From: Saccharomonospora glauca K62
GTDB lineage: Bacteria > Actinomycetota > Actinomycetes > Mycobacteriales > Pseudonocardiaceae
Direction: 5' to 3'
Length of the DNA: 64,000 nucleotides
NCBI RefSeq assembly: GCF_000243395.2
Contig: NZ_CM001484.1
Coordinates: 1,165,568 to 1,229,567, forward strand
The position numbers and the translations under genes were made by a program. The notes under the pieces are model-generated. The model saw nothing but the letters and a program-made list of their open reading frames with translations, searched no databases and was not told where the DNA came from. The first letter of the stretch is position 1. Each line of letters starts with the position of its first letter. Shown here in pieces: positions 46,245 to 55,296 of this stretch.

Positions 46245-46248
46245 TCCT

Positions 46249-46292
46249 CTCCCGTGCGGGCGCCGGTGGCGCGGCGGGCGCCCGCACGGGAG
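46249..46292. terminator. Very strong terminator hairpin
   Basis: Perfect 16-bp arms (46249-46264, 46277-46292) beginning CTCCCGTGCGGGCGCC, with a 12-nt loop, 5 bp after the stop of the large gene. It separates that gene from the operon that follows. Confidence 0.8.
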
Positions 46293-46410
46293 GCTCCACT
46301 GCGACCGCGTCGAGACGCCGGAACGGCAGGGGAGAGTGAGAGGGACGGTCAAGGCGCGGCGGCGCGAGCCCCGCCGCGAACGAACATAAGTGAACTGAGG
46401 TTGGTGCATC

Positions 46411-47559
46411 ATGGCGCCCACAGGGTTGTGGTTGATCGGTGCCAGGGGTTCGGTCGCCACCACGGCGATCACGGGGCTGCTCGCGTTGCGGTCCGGAGTC
46501 GTTCCTCCCGTCGGTTGTGTCAGTACGCTGCAGGAGTTCGCCGATGTCCCGCTGCCGGAGTGGGAAGACCTCCGCGTCGGAGGACACGACATCGTCGACA
46601 CTCCCCTGGAGAAACGAGCCGAACTACTCGCCGAGGCCGGCGTGGTTCCGCATCGGGTCCTCGACGCGGTGCGCTCCTCACTGTCCGAAGTAGAAAGTGA
46701 CTTGCGACCCGGCTACCACCCGGCGACGCACGCGGGCACGCAGGCGGAGGCGGCGCGGAACCTAACCGCGGACATCACCGAGTTCGCGCGCAGGCACGAC
46801 CTGGCCAGGGTCGTGGTGATCAACGTGTCGTCGACCGAACCCGTGTTCCCCGCTCTGTCCGAACACGACAACCTGGGTGCACTGGAGGCGGCCATGGCCG
46901 TTCCCGGTCGCACGGTGCTGCCGCCGAGTTCGGTGGCAGCCTACGCGGCGTTGCGGGCGGGGTGCTCGTTCGTCGACTTCACGCCGTCGACGGGCATCCG
47001 GATTCCCGCGTTGAGAACGTTGGCCGACCGGCAGCGGGTGCCTTACGCCGGGGCCGACGGCAAGACGGGCGAGACCCTGGTGCGCAGCACGCTCGCGCCC
47101 ATGTTCACCACACGGGGCTTCACGGTGCGGTCGTGGTCGGGTACCAACCTCCTCGGGGGCGGCGACGGCATGACGTTGGCCGACGCCGAGCATGCGGGCA
47201 GCAAGCTCGCGTCCAAGGGCCGGGGGCTGGCGACGCTGCTGGGCGGGGACGTCACCGCGCCCCTGCACATCGACAACGTCCCCGACCTCGGGGAGCAGAA
47301 GATCGCCTGGGACCACGTGTCGTTCGAGGGGTTCCTCGGCGCCCGCATGAGCCTGCAGTTCACGTGGACCGGCTACGACTCCTCGCTCGCCGCGCCGTTG
47401 GTGCTCGACCTGGCGCGCTTCACGGCGGCGGCCCACGCGGCGGGGCGGACGGGGCCGTTGGCCTCCCTCGGGTTCTTCTTCAAGGATCCGATGGGCAGTG
47501 ACGAACACCGGCTCGCGCATCAGTTCTCCGAACTCGTCGAGTGGGCGGGCACGCTGTGA
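46411..47559 (+). CDS. Inositol-3-phosphate-synthase-like protein
   Basis: 382-residue member of the myo-inositol-1-phosphate synthase family. Features: Rossmann start GLWLIGARGSVATTAITG, VVVINVSSTEP, VDFTPSTGIRIPAL, GADGKTGETLVRSTLAPMF (catalytic Lys region), RSWSGTNLLGGGDG and YDSSLAAPLVLDLARF. It is not obviously the housekeeping enzyme: its operon consists of ebo-type genes. In described ebo clusters a sugar-phosphate-cyclase-like EboD occupies this role; here an inositol-phosphate cyclase family protein may supply the cyclitol core instead. First gene of an eight-gene operon; a GAGG site lies 9-10 nt before ATG. Stop overlaps the prenyltransferase GTG. Confidence 0.88.
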   Translation: MAPTGLWLIGARGSVATTAITGLLALRSGVVPPVGCVSTLQEFADVPLPEWEDLRVGGHDIVDTPLEKRAELLAEAGVVPHRVLDAVRSSLSEVESDLRPGYHPATHAGTQAEAARNLTADITEFARRHDLARVVVINVSSTEPVFPALSEHDNLGALEAAMAVPGRTVLPPSSVAAYAALRAGCSFVDFTPSTGIRIPALRTLADRQRVPYAGADGKTGETLVRSTLAPMFTTRGFTVRSWSGTNLLGGGDGMTLADAEHAGSKLASKGRGLATLLGGDVTAPLHIDNVPDLGEQKIAWDHVSFEGFLGARMSLQFTWTGYDSSLAAPLVLDLARFTAAAHAAGRTGPLASLGFFFKDPMGSDEHRLAHQFSELVEWAGTL

Positions 47560-48422
47560 GCGCGTACGTCGAGCTCGTCCGGGCGCCCGCGGCGTTGACC
47601 GTGGTGGGCGACACCGTGGCCGGCGCGGCGGCCGCGGGAGTCCCGTTACGCGGCCGAAGGCGCTTGCTGCCTTTGGCGTCGACGGCGTTCTACTGGGCGG
47701 GCATGGCGCTCAACGACTGGGCCGACCGGGATCTCGACGCGGTGGAGCGTCCCGAACGTCCCATCCCGTCCGGACGGGTGAGCGCGAACGCGGCATTGGC
47801 CACGGGGGCCGCCCTCACCGCCGCCGGGCTCGCGTTGGCCCGACTCGGCGGGGGCGCCCGCGCGTGGCGTACGGCGGTGCCGCTCGCCGCCTGCCTGTGG
47901 GCGTACGACACGGCCCTGAAGGGCACGGCGTTGGGACCGGCGGGGATGGCGGCGTGCCGGGCGTTGGACGTGCTCATGGGCGCTTCCGGGCGGGAACGCG
48001 CGGCCCTGCCCGCGGCGGGAGCGCTGGGCGTGCACACGTTCGGCGTCACCACTCTGTCCACGGGGGAGGTGCACGGTACCAACGCCCGTACCGCGGGGAG
48101 TGCTCTCGCGGCGACGGTGACTTCCGCTGCCTCCGCCGCGGTGGCGCGGCGACGTTCCCCCGCCGTTGGTGGTCGGGCGCGACGGGCGGCCACGGCGGCG
48201 TTCGCGGGCGCGTACGCGCTGACCGTGGGCCGCGCCCAGTACGCGGCCCTGCGGAACCCCTCGGCCCAGCGGGTGCGCGAGGCGACGAAAGCCGGTATCC
48301 ACGGCATGGTTCCGCTTCAGGCCACCATCGCGGCGAGGCACGGAGCCGTGCGTGCCGCGACGCTGCTGGTGACCGCTCTGCCGCTGGCGCGGCGACTCGC
48401 GAGGAAGGTGAGCCCGACGTGA
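47556..48422 (+). CDS. UbiA-type prenyltransferase, EboC-like (SCO3242 family)
   Basis: 288-residue integral membrane prenyltransferase-like protein. The first Asp-rich motif is intact, NDWADRDLDAVERPERPIPSGR; the second UbiA region is reduced to WAYDTALKGTALG. Many Ala-rich helices (about eight) follow. EboC in the ebo cluster is a UbiA-family protein, and actinobacterial versions are known as SCO3242 family. It would attach an isoprenoid chain to a polar headgroup, possibly anchoring an intermediate in the membrane. Coupled on both sides by GTGA overlaps. Confidence 0.85.
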   Translation: MSAYVELVRAPAALTVVGDTVAGAAAAGVPLRGRRRLLPLASTAFYWAGMALNDWADRDLDAVERPERPIPSGRVSANAALATGAALTAAGLALARLGGGARAWRTAVPLAACLWAYDTALKGTALGPAGMAACRALDVLMGASGRERAALPAAGALGVHTFGVTTLSTGEVHGTNARTAGSALAATVTSAASAAVARRRSPAVGGRARRAATAAFAGAYALTVGRAQYAALRNPSAQRVREATKAGIHGMVPLQATIAARHGAVRAATLLVTALPLARRLARKVSPT

Positions 48423-49849
48423 GCACACTGCGATTCGGATACGGCACCAACGGTTTCGCCAACCACCGGCTCGACGACGCCCTGGCGATCATCGCCGACC
48501 TCGGCTACTCGGGGGTGGCGTTGACGTTGGACCACGCGCACCTGGACCCGTTCGCCGCCGACGTGGCCGCGCGGACGGCGCGGGTGGCGAAACGACTGTC
48601 GGAACTGGGGCTCGGAGTGGTGGTCGAGACCGGCGCCCGGTTCCTGCTCGATCCGTGGCGCAAGCATCAGCCCACCCTGCTCTCCGACGATCCCGGCCCC
48701 AGGCTGGACTTCCTGCGCCGGGCGGCCGACATCGCCGTCGACCTCGGTGCGGAGTGCGTCTCGTTCTGGTCGGGGGTCGCCGATCCCACCGTGGACGACG
48801 ACACGGCGTGGCGGCGGCTGGTGTCCACGGTGTCGGAGGTCCTGGACGGGACGAAGGCCCGGTTCGCCCTGGAACCCGAGCCCGGTCACTACGTCCAGCA
48901 CCTCGACCAGGCGTTGGCGTTGCGGCGGGAGCTGGGCGAGCCCGACCGCCTCGGCATCACGCTCGACGTCGGGCACTGCGTGGCGGTGGAGCCCGTCAGC
49001 GCCGCGGAATGCGTTCGCAAGGCCGGTGACCTGCTGTTCAACGTGCAACTGGACGACATGCTCCCCGGCGTGCACGAGCACCTGGAGTTCGGGGAAGGAC
49101 GGCTCGACCTCGCCGAGACACTCGGCGCGCTGGCCGAGATCGGCTACTCGGGGCTGGCGGCCGTGGAACTGCCCCGGCACAGCCACGCCGCCCCGGACGT
49201 CGCTCGCCGGGCGAAGGTGGCGTTGACGGCGGCCGACTGGGTGGTCGACGCGCAGGAGGCGATCCGGTCCGATCCCACCCGCATCCGCACGCTGTTCCCG
49301 GCGGTGGGCCGGAAGGTTGGGCGCACCGCCCTCCGCCCGGACGTCGACCCGGAAGGGCTCGTGCACGGCACCGTCGACGACCACGCGCGCGGCAAGCTCC
49401 TGGCCGCGCTGGGCTCGGCCTTGGACGCCGACGCGCTCGTGAAGGAAGTGGAGGAGTTGTACCGGTACGGCGACGGCGCCGAGCGTCGCGGCGTGCTGCG
49501 CAACCTCCACGTCCTGCCCACCGACGACCCACGGGTGGTCGAGGCCGGGGTGCGGTTGGTGGCCGACGCGCTGAGGGCCAACGACACCGGGTTGGTGGCC
49601 GCCGCGCTCGGGCCGTTCGCCGCCGACCACCTCGACGACCATGGCTGGCGGCACGGCGTCCTGAAGTTCCTGTTCACCGGCGTGCCCACGGCGGCCGTCG
49701 CCGGGTTGTCCCGACGCTGCGACGCCGAACTGATCCGCATGGTCTCCGACTACGTGGCCGAGAGGAAGGCCGCGGGCCGCACCGTGCCCGCCGATGCCGA
49801 GGCGATCCTGGCCCTCGGCGCCACCCGTGACGAGGAGGTCGCCCGATGA
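48419..49849 (+). CDS. TIM barrel-EboA fusion protein
   Basis: 476-residue protein in two parts. Residues 1-270: xylose-isomerase-like TIM barrel (TLRFGYGTNGFANHRLDDAL, FALEPEPGHYVQH, GITLDVGHCVAVEP, NVQLDDMLPGVHEHLEFG, AAVELPRHSH) with candidate metal ligands Glu, Asp, His and Glu. Residues about 290-470: helical EboA domain (AVGRKVGRTAL, DDHARGKLLAAL, RNLHVLPTDDPRVVEAG, AALGPFAADHLDDHGWRHGVLKFLFTG). EboA's role in metabolite handling is unknown. Having the isomerase-like barrel fused to EboA implies that the two act on one substrate or in one complex. Overlaps genes on both sides by 4 bp. Confidence 0.85.
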   Translation: MSTLRFGYGTNGFANHRLDDALAIIADLGYSGVALTLDHAHLDPFAADVAARTARVAKRLSELGLGVVVETGARFLLDPWRKHQPTLLSDDPGPRLDFLRRAADIAVDLGAECVSFWSGVADPTVDDDTAWRRLVSTVSEVLDGTKARFALEPEPGHYVQHLDQALALRRELGEPDRLGITLDVGHCVAVEPVSAAECVRKAGDLLFNVQLDDMLPGVHEHLEFGEGRLDLAETLGALAEIGYSGLAAVELPRHSHAAPDVARRAKVALTAADWVVDAQEAIRSDPTRIRTLFPAVGRKVGRTALRPDVDPEGLVHGTVDDHARGKLLAALGSALDADALVKEVEELYRYGDGAERRGVLRNLHVLPTDDPRVVEAGVRLVADALRANDTGLVAAALGPFAADHLDDHGWRHGVLKFLFTGVPTAAVAGLSRRCDAELIRMVSDYVAERKAAGRTVPADAEAILALGATRDEEVAR

Positions 49850-50709
49850 AGATCTTCGATCCGCACATCCACATGACGTCGCGCACCACCGACGACTACG
49901 AGAACATGTACGCCGCCGGAGTGCGCGCCCTCGTCGAACCCGCGTTCTGGCTCGGGCAGCCTCGCACGAACGTCGGTTCGTTCACGGACTACTTCGACGG
50001 GCTGATCGGGTGGGAGCGGTTCCGGGCCTCGCAGTTCGGCATCCGGCATCACTGCACGATCGCGTTGAACCCCAAGGAGGCCAACGACCCTCGGTGTACC
50101 GAGGTGCTCGACGTGCTGCCGCGCTACCTCGCCAAGGACGGCGTGGTGGCCGTCGGCGAGGTCGGATATGACTCGATGACCGACGCCGAGGAGAAGGCGT
50201 TCACCCAGCAGTTGGAACTCGCGATCGAGCACGACCTGCCCGTGCTCGTGCACACCCCGCACCGCGACAAGCTCGCGGGCACGCGACGCACGCTCGACGT
50301 CGTCCGGGAGTCGGGCATCGACCCGGCCCGCGTGGTGGTGGACCACCTCAACGAGGTCACCGTCGGACTCGTCGCCGAGTCCGGGTGCTGGATGGGCTTT
50401 TCCATCTATCCCGACACGAAGATGGACGAACACCGCATGGTGGCCATCCTGAAGGAGTACGGCACCGATCGGATGCTGGTGAACTCGGCGGCCGACTGGG
50501 GACGTTCCGACCCGCTCAAGACCTACCGCACGGGCAATGCCATGCTCGAAGCCGGATTCAGTGAGTCTGAAGTGGACAAGGTGTTGTGGGACAACCCCGT
50601 CGCGTTCTACGGGCAGAGCGAGAAACTGATGCTCGACCCGTTGCCGGGGGCGGCCCCGACGGCCGAGACGTTCGAGGGCAACTCCGTGCTGCGCGGCGCG
50701 AGGAAGTGA
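49846..50709 (+). CDS. TatD-family metal hydrolase, EboB-like
   Basis: 287-residue amidohydrolase-fold enzyme with the metal set of TatD proteins: IFDPHIHMTS (His-x-His), VVAVGEVGYDS (Glu), LPVLVHTPHRDK (His), VVVDHLNEV (His) and NSAADWGRSDPL (Asp). TatD enzymes are nucleases or lactonase/phosphatase-like hydrolases; in ebo clusters this position is EboB. The C-terminal region (SEKLMLDPLPGAAP) is longer than in typical TatD. It follows EboA by an ATGA overlap and precedes eboE by 3 bp. Confidence 0.88.
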   Translation: MKIFDPHIHMTSRTTDDYENMYAAGVRALVEPAFWLGQPRTNVGSFTDYFDGLIGWERFRASQFGIRHHCTIALNPKEANDPRCTEVLDVLPRYLAKDGVVAVGEVGYDSMTDAEEKAFTQQLELAIEHDLPVLVHTPHRDKLAGTRRTLDVVRESGIDPARVVVDHLNEVTVGLVAESGCWMGFSIYPDTKMDEHRMVAILKEYGTDRMLVNSAADWGRSDPLKTYRTGNAMLEAGFSESEVDKVLWDNPVAFYGQSEKLMLDPLPGAAPTAETFEGNSVLRGARK

Positions 50710-50712
50710 GCC

Positions 50713-51813
50713 GTGCTCTCCTACTGCACCAACGTGCATCCCGCCGAGGATCTCGACGGCATCGTCCGGCAACTCGACACCTACGCCGTGCCGGTGCGGG
50801 AGCGGCTCGGACTCGACCTGCTCGGCGTGGGATTGTGGCTCGCCGCCGACGTGGCGTCGGCACTGGCCGAGGACCCCGATACCAGGGCAAGGTTCGCCGG
50901 TGAGCTGAAGGCCAGAGGGCTGGGAGTGCAGACGCTCAACGCCTTTCCGTACGGCGGTTTCCACGACGACGTCGTCAAGCACGCGGTGTACGTTCCGGAG
51001 TGGACTGACCCGCGCAGGCTGCGCTACACCCGCGACTGCCTGACCGTGCTGGCCGACCTGCTGCACGAGGACGCGAGCTACGGCAGCATCTCGACGTTGC
51101 CACTGGCCTGGCGTGAGCCGTGGGACCCGGCCGATGACGAGCGCGCCGCGAAGGCCTTCGAGGAGGTCACGGCACACGCCAAAGCATTGTCCGAACGCGA
51201 CGGAAGGCTATTGCGGCTGGCCGTGGAACCCGAACCCGGATGCGTGCTCGACACGGTGGCCGACGCGGTGTCGTGGCTGTCCGGTCGGGTCGACCCCGAC
51301 CACGTCGGGGTGTGCCTCGACACCTGCCACCTGGCCGTGTCGTTCGCCGACCCGGCACGGGAGGTACGTCGCGTCCACGACGCCGGGCTCGACGTGGTGA
51401 AGGTGCAGGCGTCGGCCGCGCTGCACGTCGAGAACCCGGCCGAGGATCGGGCTCGTGCGGCGCTCGCCGAGTTCTGCGAACCTCGCTACCTCCACCAGGT
51501 GCGGGAGCTCTCGCCCACCGGGGAGGTCCTCGCGGCCGACGACCTCGACGCCGCGTTGACGGATCTGCCGGGAGCCGGACCCTGGCGCGTGCACTTCCAC
51601 GTGCCGCTGCACACCCGGCCGGCCCCACCGCTCACCTCCACCACGGACGTGCTGGTCGACGCGATGACCGCTCTGGACGAGAGCGGACGACCACGTCCTC
51701 ACGTCGAGGTCGAGACCTACACGTGGACGGTACTGCCCGAGGCCGACCGCACCGATCTCGCCGTCGGGATCGCCGACGAACTGGGCTGGGCACGGACGGA
51801 GGTAGCCGCATGA
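50713..51813 (+). CDS. eboE: Metabolite traffic protein EboE
   Basis: 366-residue protein of the EboE family, a TIM barrel related to sugar isomerases. Recognisable parts: LSYCTNVHPAEDLDGIV at the start, LGVQTLNAFPYGGFHDDVVK, YGSISTLPLAWREPW, RLAVEPEPGCVLD, GVCLDTCHLAVSFADP, VKVQASAALHV and VHFHVPLHT. In cyanobacteria ebo genes are needed to move a scytonemin precursor to the periplasm; EboE's own reaction is not known. GTG 50713 lies 3 bp after eboB-like; the stop overlaps the next ATG. Confidence 0.85.
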   Translation: MLSYCTNVHPAEDLDGIVRQLDTYAVPVRERLGLDLLGVGLWLAADVASALAEDPDTRARFAGELKARGLGVQTLNAFPYGGFHDDVVKHAVYVPEWTDPRRLRYTRDCLTVLADLLHEDASYGSISTLPLAWREPWDPADDERAAKAFEEVTAHAKALSERDGRLLRLAVEPEPGCVLDTVADAVSWLSGRVDPDHVGVCLDTCHLAVSFADPAREVRRVHDAGLDVVKVQASAALHVENPAEDRARAALAEFCEPRYLHQVRELSPTGEVLAADDLDAALTDLPGAGPWRVHFHVPLHTRPAPPLTSTTDVLVDAMTALDESGRPRPHVEVETYTWTVLPEADRTDLAVGIADELGWARTEVAA

Positions 51814-53210
51814 GGAAACTGTTGGTGCTCGACGTGGTGGGCATGACGCCCGACCTGTTGCGGCACATGCCGAACCTGTCGAAGGTGGCCGCCAAGGGAT
51901 GGCAGGCCGAACTGGGCACTGTGCTCCCCGCCGTCACGTGCAGCGTGCAGTCGACGCTGCTCACCGGAGCGATGCCCGCCGAGCACGGCATCGTGGGCAA
52001 CGGCTGGTACTTCCGGGACCTCGGCGAGGTCTACCTGTGGCGGCAGCACAACAAGCTCGTCCAACGGCCGAAGGTGTGGGAGGTCGCGCGGAAGGCGTAC
52101 CCCGACTACACCGCCGCCAACGTGTGCTGGTGGTACGCGATGGGCGCGACCACCGACATCACGGTCACCCCGAGGCCCATCTACCACGCCGACGGGCGCA
52201 AGTCGCCCGACTGCTACGTGCGTCCGCCGCATCTGCACGACGCGCTAACGGCCGAACTCGGGGCGTTCCCGCTGTTCCAGTACTGGGGGCCCACGGCATC
52301 GATCACCTCGTCGAAGTGGATCGTGGAGGCCACCCGGCGCATCCTGCGCACCGACAACCCCGACCTGCTGCTGGCGTACGTGCCGCACCTCGACTACGAC
52401 CTCCAGCGGTACGGTCCCAACTCGTCCCAGGCGGTGAAGGCGGCCCGCGACGTCGACGCCGTCCTGGCGCCGTTGCTCGCCGACGCCCAGCGAGCCGGGA
52501 CCACCGTGGTGGCACTGTCCGAGTACGGCATCACGCCCGTGGACACCCCGGTGGACATCAACCGGGCGCTGCGGCGGGAAGGGCTGCTGGAGGTCTACAC
52601 CCAGGACGGCATGGAGTACCTGGACCCGTGGACGTCACGGGCGTTCGCCGTGGCCGACCACCAGGTCGCCCACGTCTACGTCGCCGACGACTCCGACCTG
52701 CCGAGGGTTCGCAAGATCGTCGAGAACCTCACCGGTGTGGACGAGGTCCTGGACCGCGAGGCCCAGGCTCGGTACGGACTCGACCACGAGCGGGCGGGTG
52801 AGTTCGTCGCGGTGGCCGAACCTCGCGCGTGGTTCACCTACTACTACTGGTTCGACGACGACCACGCGCCCGACTTCGCGCGGGGCGTGGAGATCCACCG
52901 CAAGCCCGGCTACGACCCGGCCGAGCTGTTCCTGGACCCGACCGATCGCTTCGCCAAGGCCAGGGCGGGGCTCAACCTGGTGCGCAAGAAGCTCGGGCTG
53001 CGCTACGCCATGAACGTGGTGCCCACCGACCCGAGGTGGGTACGGGGCTCACACGGCCGGCTTCCGGACTCTCCCGAGCACGGTCCGGTGCTGGTCTGCT
53101 CCGATCCGGCCGTGCCTTCCGCCGTGGAGGCCTCCGGCCGGCTGTCCGCCACGGACGTCCACCACCTGCTCCTGCAACTGCAAGGAATCCGAGAGGGAAC
53201 TCAACGATGA
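51810..53210 (+). CDS. eboF: Alkaline-phosphatase-superfamily protein, EboF-like
   Basis: 466-residue nucleotide pyrophosphatase/phosphodiesterase-type enzyme. Metal and nucleophile features: [14 protein letters not shown] (metal Asp), [20 protein letters not shown] (Thr nucleophile), [16 protein letters not shown] (Asp and His metal pair), [12 protein letters not shown] in place of the common SDHG, and [11 protein letters not shown] (His). No signal peptide, so a cytoplasmic role is likely. EboF of described clusters has the same superfamily. It may remove a phosphate or nucleotide group from the cluster's product. Confidence 0.85.
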   Translation: MRKLLVLDVVGMTPDLLRHMPNLSKVAAKGWQAELGTVLPAVTCSVQSTLLTGAMPAEHGIVGNGWYFRDLGEVYLWRQHNKLVQRPKVWEVARKAYPDYTAANVCWWYAMGATTDITVTPRPIYHADGRKSPDCYVRPPHLHDALTAELGAFPLFQYWGPTASITSSKWIVEATRRILRTDNPDLLLAYVPHLDYDLQRYGPNSSQAVKAARDVDAVLAPLLADAQRAGTTVVALSEYGITPVDTPVDINRALRREGLLEVYTQDGMEYLDPWTSRAFAVADHQVAHVYVADDSDLPRVRKIVENLTGVDEVLDREAQARYGLDHERAGEFVAVAEPRAWFTYYYWFDDDHAPDFARGVEIHRKPGYDPAELFLDPTDRFAKARAGLNLVRKKLGLRYAMNVVPTDPRWVRGSHGRLPDSPEHGPVLVCSDPAVPSAVEASGRLSATDVHHLLLQLQGIREGTQR

Positions 53211-54211
53211 GCCGACCGGTAACGCTGTTCACGGGCCAGTGGGCCGACCTGCCGTTCGAGGAGGTGTGCCGACTCGCCTCGGAATGGGGATACGACGGGC
53301 TGGAGATCGCCTGCTCGGGCGACCACTTCGAGGTCGATCGGGCCTTGGCCGAGGAGGACTACGTCGCGAACAGGCTGAAACTGCTCGAATCCTACGGCCT
53401 CAAGGTCTGGGCCATCTCCAACCACCTCGTCGGCCAAGCGGTGTGCGACGACCCGATCGACGAGCGGCACCGCAACATCCTGCCCGCCCGGATCTGGGGA
53501 GACGGCGATCCCGAGGGGGTACGGCAGCGAGCCGCGGCCGAGATGGCCGACACGGCCAGGGCCGCCGCGAAACTGGGCGTGGACACCGTCATCGGCTTCA
53601 CCGGGTCGAAGATCTGGAAGTACGTGGCGATGTTCCCTCCGGTGTCCGCGGAGATGATCGAGGACGGTTACGCCGACTTCGCCCGGCGCTGGAACCCGAT
53701 CCTCGACGTCTTCGACGAGGTGGGGGTGCGGTTCGCCCACGAGGTGCACCCCAGCGAGATCGCCTACGACTACTGGACCACCAAGCGGGCGCTGGAAGCC
53801 GTGGACAACCGGCCCGCCTTCGGCCTGAACTGGGACCCGTCGCACTTCGTGTGGCAGGACCTCGACCCGGTGGGCTTCATCCTCGACTTCGCCGACCGCA
53901 TCTACCACGTGGACTGTAAGGACACGAAGAAGCGGCTGGATGGCCGTAACGGCAGGCTCGGCTCGCACCTGCCCTGGGCCGACCCGCGGCGGGGCTGGGA
54001 CTTCGTGTCCACCGGACACGGTGACGTGGACTGGGAGAGCGCCTTCCGGGCGCTGAACGCCATCGGCTACACCGGGCCCATCTCGGTCGAGTGGGAGGAC
54101 GCGGGCATGGACCGTTTGCGGGGCGCCGCCGAAGCCGTGCAGTACATCCGCGCTCATCTTTTCGACAAGCCGGAAGCCGCCTTCGACGCCGCGTTCAGCA
54201 CGGAGAGGTGA
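53207..54211 (+). CDS. Xylose-isomerase-like TIM-barrel protein of the ebo-like operon
   Basis: 334-residue sugar phosphate isomerase/epimerase. Metal-site candidates: [15 protein letters not shown] (Glu, His), [12 protein letters not shown] (Asp, His), [11 protein letters not shown] (His, Asp) and SVEWEDAG (Glu). The [26 protein letters not shown] start and the WDP-HF pattern occur in inositol/keto-sugar isomerases that pair with Gfo/Idh dehydrogenases. Cytoplasmic. ATG 53207 overlaps the eboF stop and the next gene follows 9 bp later, so it belongs to the same transcript. Confidence 0.87.
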   Translation: MSRPVTLFTGQWADLPFEEVCRLASEWGYDGLEIACSGDHFEVDRALAEEDYVANRLKLLESYGLKVWAISNHLVGQAVCDDPIDERHRNILPARIWGDGDPEGVRQRAAAEMADTARAAAKLGVDTVIGFTGSKIWKYVAMFPPVSAEMIEDGYADFARRWNPILDVFDEVGVRFAHEVHPSEIAYDYWTTKRALEAVDNRPAFGLNWDPSHFVWQDLDPVGFILDFADRIYHVDCKDTKKRLDGRNGRLGSHLPWADPRRGWDFVSTGHGDVDWESAFRALNAIGYTGPISVEWEDAGMDRLRGAAEAVQYIRAHLFDKPEAAFDAAFSTER

Positions 54212-54220
54212 CGAGACGCC

Positions 54221-55075
54221 ATGAGAGACACGAAGCTGTCCCGCAGGGCGATGTTCCGCACCGCGGTGGGAGCCGCGGCCGTCGTGGGGCTCACCGGAGC
54301 GATGAGCGGTACCGCCCACGCGCACTGGGGCGTGGGTAGACGCATTCCCAGAAACCGGATCAGCATCCAGCTCTACACCCTTCGGAACCTGCTGGAGGCG
54401 GACCTGGAGGGCACGCTGGAGGCGTTGGCCGACATCGGCTACCGCTCCGTGGAGCTCGCGGGCACCTACGGGCGCTCCGCCGCCGAGTTCCGCCGGTTGC
54501 TCGACCGCTACCACCTCAGGGCGACTTCCGCCCACGTCGCGTTCGACGGTGCCGACGTCGACGACCTCATCGAGGAGGCGAGGACGATCGGTTACCGGAA
54601 GGCGGCCTGCGCCTACGCCAACTACTCCACGCTCGACGAGTGGAAGGCGTTCGCGGAGCGGCTCGACAAGGCCGCGGCGGCCTTCCGCAGGGCGGGCATC
54701 TCGTACGGGTACCACAACCACGACCACGAGTACCGGCCCATCGACGGCGTCCGGCCCATCGACGTCATCGCCGAGCGCACCAGCCCTCGCAACGTGCACC
54801 TGGAGTACGACCTGTACTGGGTGATCGAGGGCGGGGCCGACCCGGTGGTGGAGTACTTCCGCCGGTTCGGCCGAGTCCTGCAGTTCCACGTCAAGGACCG
54901 TGGGCAGGACGGCGGTTGGGCCGACGTCGGCACGGGCACCATCGACTGGGCGACGCTGTTCCGTCGGACGTGGATCGGGCCGATGAAGCAGTACATCGTC
55001 GAACACGACGACCCGGCCGACCCGCTGAACACGGCCAAGGTGGGCTTCGACTACCTGGTGAACCTGCGTTTTTGA
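54221..55075 (+). CDS. Secreted (Tat-like) TIM-barrel sugar isomerase-like protein
   Basis: 284-residue TIM barrel with a twin-arginine-like leader, LSRRAMFRTAVGAAAVVGL, cleaved probably after AHA. Barrel features: RISIQLYTLRNLLEADLEG, SYGYHNHDHEYRPI (His and Glu), LEYDLYWVIEGG (Asp), LQFHVKDRG (His) and YIVEHDD (Glu). Tat export suggests a folded, metal-loaded enzyme acting outside. It shares the outside with the ThuA/DUF1080 protein encoded upstream, so both could process one external glycoside. Last gene of the operon; a hairpin follows. Confidence 0.85.
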   Translation: MRDTKLSRRAMFRTAVGAAAVVGLTGAMSGTAHAHWGVGRRIPRNRISIQLYTLRNLLEADLEGTLEALADIGYRSVELAGTYGRSAAEFRRLLDRYHLRATSAHVAFDGADVDDLIEEARTIGYRKAACAYANYSTLDEWKAFAERLDKAAAAFRRAGISYGYHNHDHEYRPIDGVRPIDVIAERTSPRNVHLEYDLYWVIEGGADPVVEYFRRFGRVLQFHVKDRGQDGGWADVGTGTIDWATLFRRTWIGPMKQYIVEHDDPADPLNTAKVGFDYLVNLRF

Positions 55076-55085
55076 TTCCTCCGGT

Positions 55086-55130
55086 GGTTCCGGCCGTGGG
55101 TGGTGGGCGCACCGCTCGCGGCCGGAAACC
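55086..55130 (+). terminator. Probable terminator after the ebo-like operon
   Basis: Outer arms GGTTCCGGCCG / CGGCCGGAAACC (one bulge) enclosing a smaller GGTG-GGCG-CACC hairpin, 11 bp after the last stop. Confidence 0.55.
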
Positions 55131-55296
55131 GAGCATGGCGCGCTGGGAACTCACCCGAGGACCCGGATCCCGCGCGGAAGCCCATGCAGCTGGCCGGGTG
55201 GCGTTCGTCACCGACGAGACACGCCGGATCACCGGCCGGGTGCTCGGCACCGAAGGTGGCTTCGCCTGCCTCCGCGAGGCCGGTGACGTCGGGAAC

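Noticed and set aside
40434-46601. A 2055-codon open frame on the minus strand
   Set aside because: It is antisense to two well-supported genes and encodes low-complexity Arg/Gly/Val/His-rich sequence with no fold. Such frames arise from strong third-position GC bias.
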